64,000 nt of DNA from Gracilariopsis chorda (taxonomy: Eukaryota > Rhodophyta > Florideophyceae > Gracilariales > Gracilariaceae), in contig NBIV01000154.1 in the NCBI GenBank assembly GCA_003194525.1, positions 1 to 64,000 of the forward strand, given 5' to 3'. Made by a program: the position numbers and the translations under genes. Below the pieces are notes generated by a model that worked only from the letters and a program-made list of their open reading frames with translations, did not search any database and was not told where the DNA came from. Below are positions 22,201-30,814 of this stretch, one piece after another (the stretch's first letter is position 1; the number at the start of each line of letters is the position of its first letter).

Positions 22201-24252
22201 TGATGGGCCGTTGGGGCTGTTCTTCTCCAGGCGCTTCTCGACAGCCGAGTCGGATACCTCGAGTAATGATGTAGCAACGGCTTCCGCTGCGCGCGTTCTG
22301 TGCCGAAAAGTGCCAGCTACATTAGAGTCGTCTACGATCCTTCTCGAAGACATATACTTCTCAATGTACTGACAAGCTGCCAAGGCATCAACACTACCAT
22401 GACCGGCTGCGAAAACGGTGTCACGGTAGTAGTCTGAATCAAACTTGGACTTGGGTTCTTCGTTTCGAGAAGTAGTCGTAGTGGTAAGTTTTGCTTTTGG
22501 GTCTAGGTCATACGACGGCGATCGAAGCGGACGAGCAGTGTTTTCAAGCGCACGACGCACAAGCGAGGAAGTGTACGGTATACCTTTGCTCCTCAAATAG
22601 GAAAGTACGACCGCGACTGCCCCAGCGGCAGAAGGTGAAGACATTGATGTGCCATTGAGCAGCGTTTTCTTTTGTAACATCCACAGAGGGACAGGGGCTA
22701 TCGCGCCTCCAGGTGAACAAACGCTCACACCCATTGCGCCATCCCATGAGAGTCCGCGTGAGGACCATGTGTATGGCATAGCCACCACTGGGTCCGGTTC
22801 GTTCGCAAAAGCTTTATCCGAGCTAGCTACAACTTCTCTGTGATCAGAGTCGTTTTGCGCTCTGTTTGGAGGCATAGCACCGTCGCCAAACTCCGAGTGC
22901 AGCAAAGAGTAAGCTTGTGTGAGCATGGAAGGTGTTACATACGCACCGACGCCAATAATAGCGTCGGTGGTTCCACCAGGTGCAGACACTGATGATAATC
23001 CCGGGCCTTCGTTTCCAGCTGAGCTAAGGAAAAGAACATTGTGTTTGTACACGAGCTTTTCGACAAGTTGCACAAAGCGGCCTTGGTTGATGTCGCGAGA
23101 ATGCTCACCGAAGCTCATATTACAAACATCAATTCGAATGCGGTCCTGTTCAACAATGTTCTGCGATGGATCAGGTGCAGTTACTGCAGGTTCGGAATCT
23201 CGACTGTCGCTTGGCGAATGGGTGTTGTTTGCAGCATCATTGGCTGCTGAATCTTCTGTTTGTTCAGGTTTTCGATCTGGTTGAACGGGGGTGCTGTGAT
23301 TGAGCACATACGCTAGCGCTCGCATTGCACCTTGGTGAGTTTCCATGCTAGACAGACGCGAATCTCCGATCTTCAAACTAACGATCTTCGCTCCCGGCGC
23401 CAGCCCGTTGAGGTGCGGGGCATCGGGAAAATGAGCGGCGAGAATTCCAGCCACATGAGTGCCGTGAGAACCGCCGTCGACAACAATGCTGACAAGGTTG
23501 CCATCGTTATACACATTGACGCCGAAGTTCATCATGATGCCTCCCCCAAACTGGGAATAGCTACCGTGGACGGCGTAATCTTCCAAGACGTCACACTGGC
23601 GCAAGTTTCCCGTTTCAGTTGTATCGACAACGACGCGCCAGCGCGTACCGTCGTTGAAGGCAAGGACGTCGTACAAGGGCCCGTAGTCATGGTAAGCCTT
23701 ATCCATGGACAGCAGCACAGCCTGTCTTGCCTCGAGTTCCTCAACAGAGGGATGGGGATCTTTTTGCTCGCGGTGCTGATACAGTTGTTGACGCACGGCG
23801 TTGAGCGCGCTGCGAATATGCTTGTCCCAAACGGCGCGTCTCTCTTTTCGAAGTCGCGCAATGAGTGTGCTGGGAAAGAGTTCATATCCCTGCTTAAGCC
23901 CGAGCCTGAAGTTTCGTGACGGGTTGAGGGCAAGAATTCGCTCGGGAATGGAGAGCATGCGGCCGGAAAGCGCGTGGATGACATTCTCCGAGGGGTTCAA
24001 CGTAACGGAAGTGGTGGTAACTACATCTCCGGAGGCGGTACAGTCGACGATATCGACGACTTTTCTGTGATTGGCGGTGGTATGCGAGAGGCCAGGCGCG
24101 CCGGGATCGACTCCGGTGTCAAGAACGGCGACGGTAATGCCGGTGCCGTCGGAACCAGAAGACTGAATGAGGTGGGCGACGCGGGTGACATGCTTGGGGA
24201 TGAGGCTTGAGGAACGCGGGGAGGCGTGTGCGAGGGGGTGGTGCTGGGGCAT
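19252..24252 (-). CDS. TPP2: Tripeptidyl peptidase II (subtilisin-family giant protease)
   Basis: A cytosolic exopeptidase that removes tripeptides from N-termini downstream of the proteasome. The 1666-residue, single-exon ORF starts at an ATG (24252). Subtilisin catalytic residues are all present: Asp45 (VAVLDTGVDP), His263 (GGSHGTHVAG), oxyanion Asn414 (SSAGNEGPG) and Ser536 (NGTSMSSPSAAG). The ~200-residue insert between Asp and His is a hallmark of TPP2. A long C-terminal part follows, as in the family, which assembles into large spindles. It is longer than the animal and plant enzymes (about 1250-1350), through low-complexity acidic inserts near 322-368 and 1330-1400. The 5' UTR carries a long C-tract. 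Confidence 0.95.
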   Translation of the reverse strand: MPQHHPLAHASPRSSSLIPKHVTRVAHLIQSSGSDGTGITVAVLDTGVDPGAPGLSHTTANHRKVVDIVDCTASGDVVTTTSVTLNPSENVIHALSGRMLSIPERILALNPSRNFRLGLKQGYELFPSTLIARLRKERRAVWDKHIRSALNAVRQQLYQHREQKDPHPSVEELEARQAVLLSMDKAYHDYGPLYDVLAFNDGTRWRVVVDTTETGNLRQCDVLEDYAVHGSYSQFGGGIMMNFGVNVYNDGNLVSIVVDGGSHGTHVAGILAAHFPDAPHLNGLAPGAKIVSLKIGDSRLSSMETHQGAMRALAYVLNHSTPVQPDRKPEQTEDSAANDAANNTHSPSDSRDSEPAVTAPDPSQNIVEQDRIRIDVCNMSFGEHSRDINQGRFVQLVEKLVYKHNVLFLSSAGNEGPGLSSVSAPGGTTDAIIGVGAYVTPSMLTQAYSLLHSEFGDGAMPPNRAQNDSDHREVVASSDKAFANEPDPVVAMPYTWSSRGLSWDGAMGVSVCSPGGAIAPVPLWMLQKKTLLNGTSMSSPSAAGAVAVVLSYLRSKGIPYTSSLVRRALENTARPLRSPSYDLDPKAKLTTTTTSRNEEPKSKFDSDYYRDTVFAAGHGSVDALAACQYIEKYMSSRRIVDDSNVAGTFRHRTRAAEAVATSLLEVSDSAVEKRLEKNSPNGPSPDESDKYYHTHENCGDSSLFLEDWRIRITVEDGSPARKSSNNPGFGALNATRGIFLRGESQTCSVHRASVAIEIVRCDDESEDAKRALADMEVTISLQCEASWVEVPQTVEVLGGGRYFSACIDPTSLTPGRAHFAEILGYVQQTRGRKVCGGPVFRVPVAVHKPEPLVDGIMASPLRDLTFSSGSVIRRFYDAPIGSTFALLRVSTGALVLTRDTNEHGMESNVRDRHTEVASSMEFSDLSSTQVQAGEGSGFTLVKSHRVSSKEQKPESNSDKMRSSEKKTIGNPIDKLHPKRLLLRRARGGVDARSFEIHVVQLGPRLHCGELESRQLCTLRPGMVKEFTLKVQGGCTLELCLAQLWSSPGNSVIESVELAFGGLSPKPSTLTGFSGSSCFPRVEVTNYLPTSAPQGQGAGYVSGYTPRGSLNRIQRTVTPSASKIKALEQRDMLPDEGVVFQLQLDYGFEVFDSSAKVSLLFPGLNGAVYEAEVEGGPYVTVHDRNKQFLYASDIYPREQTLVKGEYRATAYLRHERVDLLERLRDLTVTVQYEMPSGVSLDAYDSSHGACLSLDKRRSSRSVTTLECGERRAFYFAAPKRSSLPKWVAVGDMAVGSMWVDKVLSASSSGSRRGNYTPSYPVSYFIGPSISSSSKNDSVSSREKSKSKSAADSVNKSDDDAVTQADGTESNPSRSNDDPDKWFDDAARKLRLKRLRSLLKDGKFDCFDAIFHSLPEKCSEDVEFIMANLERHDVEAAKMHRTEGVTSTFREKVTRIVEITDAVSSNLDPFSVATHFGMLIDTENSEDVSRRKLFEVKRAQLIEAAFRKVRALCLRTAACHPTVLEGMPPTSDQTAGVNGEHHEGTESDRSDSEDDTLEQAFKELARWVTLDGKSTMPGSSSRSDMCDGSITSEDLAFLGARREVRRGRPGFALRVLDNYYGSGSSRKIEAQAVLGFRETLFRQLGWTYLADKERSYAKVRYPLRPAPF

Positions 24253-24923
24253 TGGAGGGAACGAATTTTGGGGGGTGGGGGGAGGGGGGAGGGGGGGGGG
24301 GGGGGGGGGAAGAGGGGCAGATCGCTAGGAAGACGGCTGTTAGGGTGCTGGGGGGCTTTGAGGGGCGTGGAATGCGTGGTGCGCTTGAGGGTTCACTTTT
24401 ACCGTTGACAGGCTTATGACACCAACAAAGCTGCTTCGAAACGCAAATGTACCGCGACGCCAACTGGTCCATGCCACGTGTTCCACGCACCGCGCTCCCA
24501 ACTCGCTGCGCGCTGCGCCCCATCCGCGCCGCCGTGTCACCGTGAGCATGCAACAAGTTGTCGAACTCCCTCTACCGGTACAACGTCCAGCCACGTCGGC
24601 CCTTCCTCGCGCCGACTCGCGCGCGCGCATTGGAACTCAAAGTCGCAAATAGCTTACCAAGGGTATAGGGATAGAAGGTTAAGGGTTACCCCTGTCGTCG
24701 TCCAACGCTCGCGCCCTTTCCGCGCTCGCACCGCACCCAATGTGAACAAGCGGTCGTCCACGGCGCGCCGCCGCGCAGCGTCGTCGACGCATGGCTTCGA
24801 ATTAATATCACCCTTCCGAAGCCTCACCCCCAGGCGATTCAACCACACAGCAGCAACCTACCACCGTCAGCTCTGCCGCACCGTCACAGCCGCCCGCCAT
24901 CATCTCAATGCATCCCCGTCAGA
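24253..24923. promoter_or_regulatory. Divergent promoter region of TPP2 and GT90 genes
   Basis: The 671-bp gap between two head-to-head start codons must serve both genes. The TPP2-proximal end is a G/C-rich tract. No TATA or other factor site can be named with confidence. Confidence 0.5.
24269..24318. repeat. Poly-G/poly-C tract in the TPP2 leader
   Basis: The plus strand is almost pure G here, including an uninterrupted run of 19 G at 24291-24309. On the TPP2 (minus) strand this is a C-tract ending about 17 nt before the ATG. The G strand could form a quadruplex. The run length may be uncertain because long homopolymers are error-prone in assembly. Confidence 0.8.
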
Positions 24924-26555
24924 ATGGGTAACGCGCAAACTCGTTCCCGTTCCCTAAACGCCTATGAGCTTCGCGAACTCGCCACTTCATGGAGCGCCGC
25001 CGCGGAGAGCTGTGTCATATCGCTTCGTCGTCGATGCCGCCGTCTCCCGCTGCTCTCTCTCATTCTGCTAGTCACGCTCGCCATCACCCTGTACGCTTTC
25101 AGTTTGCATCCCGGCTTTACACACTTTTCAATCGCAAACGTAGCCACCAGAATATCACACACCACAAGCCCGTGCACCAACAATCGTCGCCCAGCTGCAT
25201 TTCAACTCCACGCTATTCCATTTCGCTCCGCAATAAGGACCCTCGTACAAGCCAACTCCAAACCGCTCAACTCAACCCACGCAAGCAGCGCCAGTTTTCC
25301 ACCAATCTCAATCACGCCTTCACTAAAGTTAGTCACTTCCACCGTACGCAGTCGGTACGCCCGTCTCGCGCGTGCATACCTATCTCCCTTTGCAGCGCTC
25401 GGTAAGATAAGCTCCGAATCCTACATGCGCCCTTTTCTCAGGGATGACGGTCGCTGTGGCGGATGCGTTCTTCTACAAGTCACAAATCGATCCATGTTTC
25501 TGCATGATCGCCGCGGCGTGCTTACAAAAATGGCCCCCTTTCGCGCTTTGCGTTTACGAGAAGCGTTACACTGGGTTGAGTCTAGCGTTTCACGCGGTGT
25601 GGTGGACAACTTTGAAATCATCATTTCCACCACCGACAGTGTCGCAACCACGTCGAGAAACCACTCATACAGAATGCCCGATCCAGAAGAGGCCAGTCCA
25701 ATCTTTGGAACGGTTGCGTGCAACGTATCCAACAACATCCCGTTTCCGCTCGTTTTGTCGGATGTGTTGCGAAGAGGTTTGCCTCACAAGTTTTGGGATA
25801 CCCGTTCTGAAATGATTGATCAGTGGGACCAAGCAATGCGCAGTTTTGGGGAGGAGCATGCATATTCCGTTCCATGGCACCGCAAGAAAGCTATGGCGGT
25901 GTTTCGTGGTCGAATCCGAATATCCACCTTCTTGAAGCGACGAGAGATGTTTGACGACTTTTGTGACAAGGTTGGAAGAACAGCGTTGTGGGCAACAGCA
26001 CGCAAGCACAACGCTAGAATGAAAAGATGGGCAGTGCAGAAAGCAAAGAATGGACGAATATGGCCGTTGCCGACGAATTGGTTTTTACCAAGAGTTGAGC
26101 AACTGCTCGATGTTCAAGTGGACGGGACGTGCGGCAAGAGGATTTACGTTTCGGATGGCATGCCACTGCAAAAACAGGCCGAATACAAGTACATCATGAA
26201 CGTGGAGGGCAACTCGTTTTGGGCAGATAGACTTTTGCTACTGTTGTTTGGATCAAGTGCTGTGATGAAGCAAGAAACACCATGTGGAATGTTTTTCGAA
26301 CCGTTGTTGGAGGCAAATGTTCATTACATCCCTGTGGATTACTGGTTCAGGGACTTGACGAAGAGAACGCAGTGGGCGCGGCGACATGACTGCGATGTTA
26401 TGCAAATCGTGCGAAACGCGAGGCGGTTTGCCGGAGAATACCTATCTACAGCTGGTATACAAACGTACGTGGATGAGTTGTTGAAACAGTATTCGGAACT
26501 ATTAGAAGAGCGCAGGATAAAGGTAAGGCCCGGCAGCGTTCAAGTATATCCCTAG
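24924..26555 (+). CDS. GT90 (CAP10/POGLUT-like) glycosyltransferase
   Basis: A predicted Golgi or ER glycosyltransferase of 543 residues. The N-terminus has a basic patch (SLRRRCRR) and a single membrane anchor at about 41-60 (LPLLSLILLVTLAITLYAFS), giving type II topology, followed by a Ser/Thr-rich stem. The C-terminal ~300 residues match the CAP10/GT90 pattern: WHRKKAMAVFRGRIRIS, then KQAEYKYIMNVEGNSFWADRL, LLLFGSSAVMKQETPCGMFFEPLLEANVHYIPVDY and a helical end (IVRNARRFAGEYLS). Family members transfer xylose or glucose to glycans or proteins; the substrate here is unknown, but matrix glycans are plausible. Intronless. Convergent, 116 bp apart, with the RING gene. Confidence 0.88.
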   Translation: MGNAQTRSRSLNAYELRELATSWSAAAESCVISLRRRCRRLPLLSLILLVTLAITLYAFSLHPGFTHFSIANVATRISHTTSPCTNNRRPAAFQLHAIPFRSAIRTLVQANSKPLNSTHASSASFPPISITPSLKLVTSTVRSRYARLARAYLSPFAALGKISSESYMRPFLRDDGRCGGCVLLQVTNRSMFLHDRRGVLTKMAPFRALRLREALHWVESSVSRGVVDNFEIIISTTDSVATTSRNHSYRMPDPEEASPIFGTVACNVSNNIPFPLVLSDVLRRGLPHKFWDTRSEMIDQWDQAMRSFGEEHAYSVPWHRKKAMAVFRGRIRISTFLKRREMFDDFCDKVGRTALWATARKHNARMKRWAVQKAKNGRIWPLPTNWFLPRVEQLLDVQVDGTCGKRIYVSDGMPLQKQAEYKYIMNVEGNSFWADRLLLLLFGSSAVMKQETPCGMFFEPLLEANVHYIPVDYWFRDLTKRTQWARRHDCDVMQIVRNARRFAGEYLSTAGIQTYVDELLKQYSELLEERRIKVRPGSVQVYP

Positions 26556-26671
26556 TGGGAAATTTGTATTGAAAGAAGCGGTTTCTAAAGTACAGACTAG
26601 TGGGGGTAAAGAATGGAGGGAGGGGGATGGGGTGGGGTACTAAGATTTGTAGTTGGGGAAACGATAGTTAG

Positions 26672-27697
26672 TTATCGAAACTGGTAGCTGGTGGCGATCA
26701 GCGCTCGGGAGGTTACGACATGGTAAACAGCCCTTTTGGCAAGTCGCTTAATAGCGCGGGTCCAGGCGGAATCCGGGTTGATAACGTGGTAAGTCAACGG
26801 GCGATACAAGAGTGGAATGGCATTTAAGGCATGGTACAGATCTTCCTTGAAGTGGAGGTTAGGGCTGATGAGAATGCGAGATAGATTTCGTTCATCCTTC
26901 GACTGTGCTAGATACAACCACATTCGCTTGGGTTGGACAGAGGGGAAGTAGGCTTGACGAATGGGAGAATCCCAGGGTAGCATTGAGTGAAAGGAATGGC
27001 GGGGATGCAGTAAACAGGTGAGAAAGATGAAGTCGGGCTGGCAGTGCTGCAGAGCTGTTATTGTTCGTTGGTGAGGCGTTTCTGGTAAGGAAAAGCTGTG
27101 AAAGAGCACCGGGACACCGTCGACAAAGGCATTGGGGGTAGCTGGACTGGTATAGGAAGTGAGCGCGAGGAGCGGCGGCAGTTGCAGCGGCGGAGTGTTC
27201 GGCGGAAGTGGAAACAGTTTACACAAGCTGTTTACGAAAGTGTCAACAGCTTTCTGAACGGGTTGTTGAGCGCAGATGAGGACCTTGGCCACGCGCTTGT
27301 TGAGGTGGTCGTCATATTGCTGGCGCTGTTGCTGCAGCGCTGCGAAGGGGACGGTGAGGGAGTGGGAGAGGGAGATGAGCTGAATGGAAGCGCGACATAA
27401 GGGGCACTGCGCAGTTTGCAAGCGCGGGGTGCAGGGCGCGCACAGGGCGCGGTGGGCGCACGGGTGGAAGCGCACCTGGGCCGGGGCGCACAGACAGATG
27501 ACGCAGTCGTGCGAGTCCATGGCGGGCGTGGCACAGCCGCTTGATGCTTCCTTCGCAGACGGGCGGCAGCACGGGCGGGCGCTCTGCGGGGCGTTGGCGA
27601 AGATGTACGGGAAAGAATTGCCGCTGCCTTTGTACACAAGGGTGGGCAGATAAGCGTGACTGCGGCAGTGCTTGCAGCACTTGTGTGCGCGTGGCAT
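26672..27697 (-). CDS. RING-finger protein (C3HC4), probable E3 ubiquitin ligase
   Basis: A 341-residue protein from the ATG at 27697. A Cys-rich leader (CCKHCRSH) precedes a C3HC4 RING at about residues 63-103: CVIC, FHPCAHRALCAPC, then CPLC. This order of ligands (Cys-x-His-x3-Cys-x2-Cys) is the type seen in IAP- and MUL1-like ligases. The ~230 residues after the RING (from LISLSHSLTVPFAALQQQRQQ to the end) carry no motif I recognise. The first 60 residues could be dispensable, because a second in-frame ATG lies just before the RING (MDSHDCVIC). Divergent from the Tim-family gene. Confidence 0.8.
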   Translation of the reverse strand: MPRAHKCCKHCRSHAYLPTLVYKGSGNSFPYIFANAPQSARPCCRPSAKEASSGCATPAMDSHDCVICLCAPAQVRFHPCAHRALCAPCTPRLQTAQCPLCRASIQLISLSHSLTVPFAALQQQRQQYDDHLNKRVAKVLICAQQPVQKAVDTFVNSLCKLFPLPPNTPPLQLPPLLALTSYTSPATPNAFVDGVPVLFHSFSLPETPHQRTITALQHCQPDFIFLTCLLHPRHSFHSMLPWDSPIRQAYFPSVQPKRMWLYLAQSKDERNLSRILISPNLHFKEDLYHALNAIPLLYRPLTYHVINPDSAWTRAIKRLAKRAVYHVVTSRALIATSYQFR

Positions 27698-28072
27698 CGA
27701 CACGCTGGCGGCGCCGCTTTACGGGAGACGACTCCGCGCTCACGCGATCGCGACGCGCGTCGAGCGACTGATGAGCGTCACGAAGCGCGCCAATTCCAAA
27801 TTAGATCCCAGATCCGCAGTGTATTACGCTCCTCTGAGTTAGCCAGCCGCCTACAGATCTGCAGTGATCTAAGATACAGTGTATCTCTACAGGAGACGGG
27901 CGGTCGGCACTGTAGATCAGGCGTGCTGTTGGAGGCGTGTAATACCCAACGGTACATTGCTACACCCGCGGAGATCCTCTACAGAGGGAGCCCCGTCTCC
28001 CCGCCTGCGCCAGAGAAAACGTGCAGCCGCCGCCGCGATTCGCCGTCGCCCCAAGCCGTCCGCGCGCCCGAC
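27698..28072. promoter_or_regulatory. Divergent promoter region, RING gene and Tim-family gene
   Basis: The 375 bp between the two head-to-head starts. An open frame runs through it on the plus strand into the Tim-family gene, but its sequence is low in coding character. It is read here as 5' UTR/promoter. Confidence 0.4.
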
Positions 28073-28618
28073 ATGACCGTCCGATCCGCGCTTCAACCCG
28101 CACGATGCCTGCATCCAGCAGCGCACGCGCGCCGCACCCGTCTGGCATTCATCTCAACTCTGGCCACCACGCCCGCTCCAAATCTGCCGCAGTCGCTCTC
28201 CCTCAACGCCCTCACGCCCTCCGAGCGCCTTCTGGAAGTGCTCCTAGCCACGTCGTCCAGCATGTTGAACGGCGCCGTCTTCGGCGCCATATTCGGCTTT
28301 TTCTCCGGCCTCTGGACAAATCGCGGCGCCTTCCGCCCGGCGCTCTCTGAGGCCGGCGCCAATTTGCGTTCGTGGGGCGCCATCTCGGCCGTGTACGCCG
28401 CGCTGCAAACCGCTAGCAAGGTCATTCGTAATCGCGATGATAGGTTCAATTCCGTCATTGGCGCTTGTGGAAGCGGTGCTACCTTTTATCTTCGCTCTGG
28501 ACCGAGGGCCGCGGCGCAGGGATGCGTCACGTTTGCAGCTCTCAGCTATGTTATTGACGCTCTCGTCGTTCCCAAGGACGATCCTGATAGTGACGAAGCC
28601 ATTCTTAGGAAACGTTAA
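28073..28618 (+). CDS. Tim17/Tim22/Tim23 family protein
   Basis: A predicted 181-residue inner-membrane protein of mitochondria (or plastid) from the ATG at 28073. The N-terminus is Arg/Ala-rich without acids up to the helical part, as in a targeting peptide. The core has the Tim17-family pattern of four short Gly-rich membrane helices: MLNGAVFGAIFGFFSGLW, RSWGAISAVYAALQTASKVIR, then RDDRFNSVIGACGSGATFYL and AAAQGCVTFAALSYVIDALV. The GxxxG spacing and the RNRDDRFN loop are typical. Such proteins import preproteins or carriers, or transport solutes (PRAT group); I cannot tell which. A longer start upstream (27656) is possible but less likely. Confidence 0.8.
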   Translation: MTVRSALQPARCLHPAAHARRTRLAFISTLATTPAPNLPQSLSLNALTPSERLLEVLLATSSSMLNGAVFGAIFGFFSGLWTNRGAFRPALSEAGANLRSWGAISAVYAALQTASKVIRNRDDRFNSVIGACGSGATFYLRSGPRAAAQGCVTFAALSYVIDALVVPKDDPDSDEAILRKR

Positions 28619-28840
28619 CACGCAAAAGACCCTACAACTCGCTCTCGTTTTGCACTCTTTTCCTTGTCTTTTTGTTTTTGCTTCTTCGCATTCCTGCCTT
28701 TTTGTCGCTCTTACGCACCTGCTCGCTAACATCGACAAAGAAAAAAACAAGTAGCAACGCGCCTATCCATGCGTCCTGCCTCCGTTTTTTTTATTGCCCG
28801 TCTACCAGGTACATCAACAACTCAAAACGAACATGTCTTA

Positions 28841-29314
28841 CTACTCTATGTCGGGTACGTTTGGTACAATGTCAAATATGCTCTTCACAGAGAAGCCGCA
28901 ATCTGCGCAAGTAGCAATATCCTGTTGTAAAGCCTGCTTCACACATCGAACGTGTCCATAATGTCCGCATGGTAACTGCAAATATCCCCCTTTCCCGATC
29001 CCCATGCACACTCCACAACTGTTCTCCTGGATCGTTCCGTTGCGTTGTAAAGCGCTTTGCTCGCGCATTCCGATCCGGTATTCACTGCATACCTTCTCGA
29101 TCTCATCGTCGCGCAGACGACGTAGTGACGACGTTCGCTGTTGTAATCGCGCCGCTTTGGTTATCTTCTCGTCCTCTCTGATCTGGTACTTGCTGCGTTT
29201 TAGAATTGCTATCATTGCCATTACCGTCACTAGTCCGGACGGAAAGAACAGTAGTTGCAGAAACCATGCTACTGCTGATGTTCCGAACACCGTGTCAAAC
29301 TTGCTCTCTACCAT
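28841..29314 (-). CDS. Membrane-anchored RING-H2 protein
   Basis: A 157-residue protein with an N-terminal hydrophobic helix (about 14-38, AVAWFLQLLFFPSGLVTVMAMIAIL), a basic helical linker and a C-terminal RING-H2: C100, C103, C116, H118, H121, C124, C136, C139 (CGVC, LPCGHYGHVRC, CADC). This is the layout of small membrane E3 ubiquitin ligases of the ER or organelle surface. It starts at an ATG. The ORF ends with an acidic tail (VPDIE). Convergent with the Tim-family gene. Confidence 0.75.
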   Translation of the reverse strand: MVESKFDTVFGTSAVAWFLQLLFFPSGLVTVMAMIAILKRSKYQIREDEKITKAARLQQRTSSLRRLRDDEIEKVCSEYRIGMREQSALQRNGTIQENSCGVCMGIGKGGYLQLPCGHYGHVRCVKQALQQDIATCADCGFSVKSIFDIVPNVPDIE

Positions 29315-29665
29315 TCTTCAGTGCCAACCTGCCTTTGTTTCGCTGCTCTGCTACCAGTCTATGGTTATCCCTTTTACTGTTGTTTCCGCCTTCGCCCTAC
29401 TGCTACACATGGTGTCCGCCCTCTCCGCTTTGCAGCTCTCTCGTCTTGCAAAATAATCCGTTTCTGTTATGCATCACAGCTTTTGTATCAGCTTTTTTTT
29501 CTGCAGCTTTCAAGGACGAAGGACGAACACACACTCAACCCACTTGACTTTCAAAATAAGCCACGCTTAATACCGTCATGAATCTACCGTTTACCTTCTT
29601 CATCGCGCCTCAAACCTTGACCCTCTCCCTCAGTCATTATTCCCGTCGAACCCAATCACTTGGTA

Positions 29666-30814
29666 TCATTCAAGCTGAGGGTCAACAGTAACCTTGATTG
29701 ATTTTTTCCCATCGAGAACCATATCAATGCCTTCCACCACATCACCCAAACCCAAAGAATGCGAAACAATCTTATCGGTCGGTAACAAGCCTCTTCTCAG
29801 CATATCAATCGCTGTGGCATACCCTCGATCACCAGAGCAATGACCCCCTTTGATGTTAAGTTCCTTCGTATCGCCAATAACGGTCCAATCCACGGTGGTA
29901 GGCGCTGTGAACACTGAGAACTCCAGGAAATTCGCTGCTTTTCTACAGCATTGCAAGCCCTGTTCCACACTGGATGGCGCACCGGAAGCTTCCATGTACA
30001 CATCACAACCGTACCCCGAAGTCATGCTTCTCACCGTCTCCACAACATCATCCTTCTTTGGATTGAGCACTACGTCAGCTCCACACTCACGTGCAACCTC
30101 AAGCCGATCGTCATTTAAATCCACCGCAACAAGGCGTGAGGGACCTCTCAACCGGGCTGCCGCAACGATTCCAAGTCCGATAGCGCCGCATCCACTAACC
30201 ACGACAACGTCTCCGAGACCCACTTCAGCGCGTTCTACGCCGTGTACAGAGCAGCTGAGCGGCTCGGTATACACCATTTCCTGCACGTGCAATGAGTTTG
30301 GAAACGCATGCACAATCGCTTTAGGGGGGATTTTCATGTACTGTGCCATGCCGCCATGCACGTTTGTGTGGAAGCCGAATATATCGTGAGGGGCACATAA
30401 CCATCGCATGCCCTTTCGACAGTAGAGACAGTCTTTGCACGCTACTACCTGTTCTGCAGTAACGTGCTGCCCGACTTCGATTCCTTCACGCTTTGATTCA
30501 GCTACCTCCCCGCAGAATTCATGACCGGGTATGACAGGCGTTTGCACGTAAGGTGGTCGCTTGTCATCACCCCAAAACCTGAATACGGGTCAGTTTTTCT
30601 ACGCAGCGGAAAGAAATCGTTCTGCTTCAACTTACATTGGTGCTCCTGTGTAACACTTGGCATCACCAGCACATATACCACATCGTGTGACGCGCAAAAG
30701 GAGCTCGCCGGGTTCTAGTTGGGGTACACTTGTGCTGGAGGTAGAATAGTCCTTAATGCCGTTGCAGAACACCGCGTTCATACTTGTCGGCACGGTAGTA
30801 TCGCGCACGCTCAT
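29666..30814 (-). CDS. Zinc-dependent polyol (sorbitol/threitol-type) dehydrogenase, two exons
   Basis: A medium-chain dehydrogenase/reductase, 363 residues after splicing. Exon 1 is 30814-30636 and exon 2 is 30578-29666. The 57-nt intron begins GTAAGT and ends TTCAG, and the join restores the conserved TGAPMFWGDD. Catalytic zinc ligands: Cys45 (RCGICAGD), His79 and Glu80 (PGHEF). Structural zinc: Cys107, 110, 113, 121. Cofactor site: GCGAIGLG, with an acidic AVDLND suggesting NAD rather than NADP. The AMFWGD-type sequence places it near erythritol/threitol and sorbitol dehydrogenases, so a sugar alcohol is the likely substrate. It should be cytosolic, since no targeting peptide is evident. 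Confidence 0.9.

Noticed and set aside
24119-24652. ORFs around the TPP2 start (for example 24119-24556 minus)
   Set aside because: Produced by the poly-G/C tract and GC-rich promoter; TPP2 in its own frame explains the region.
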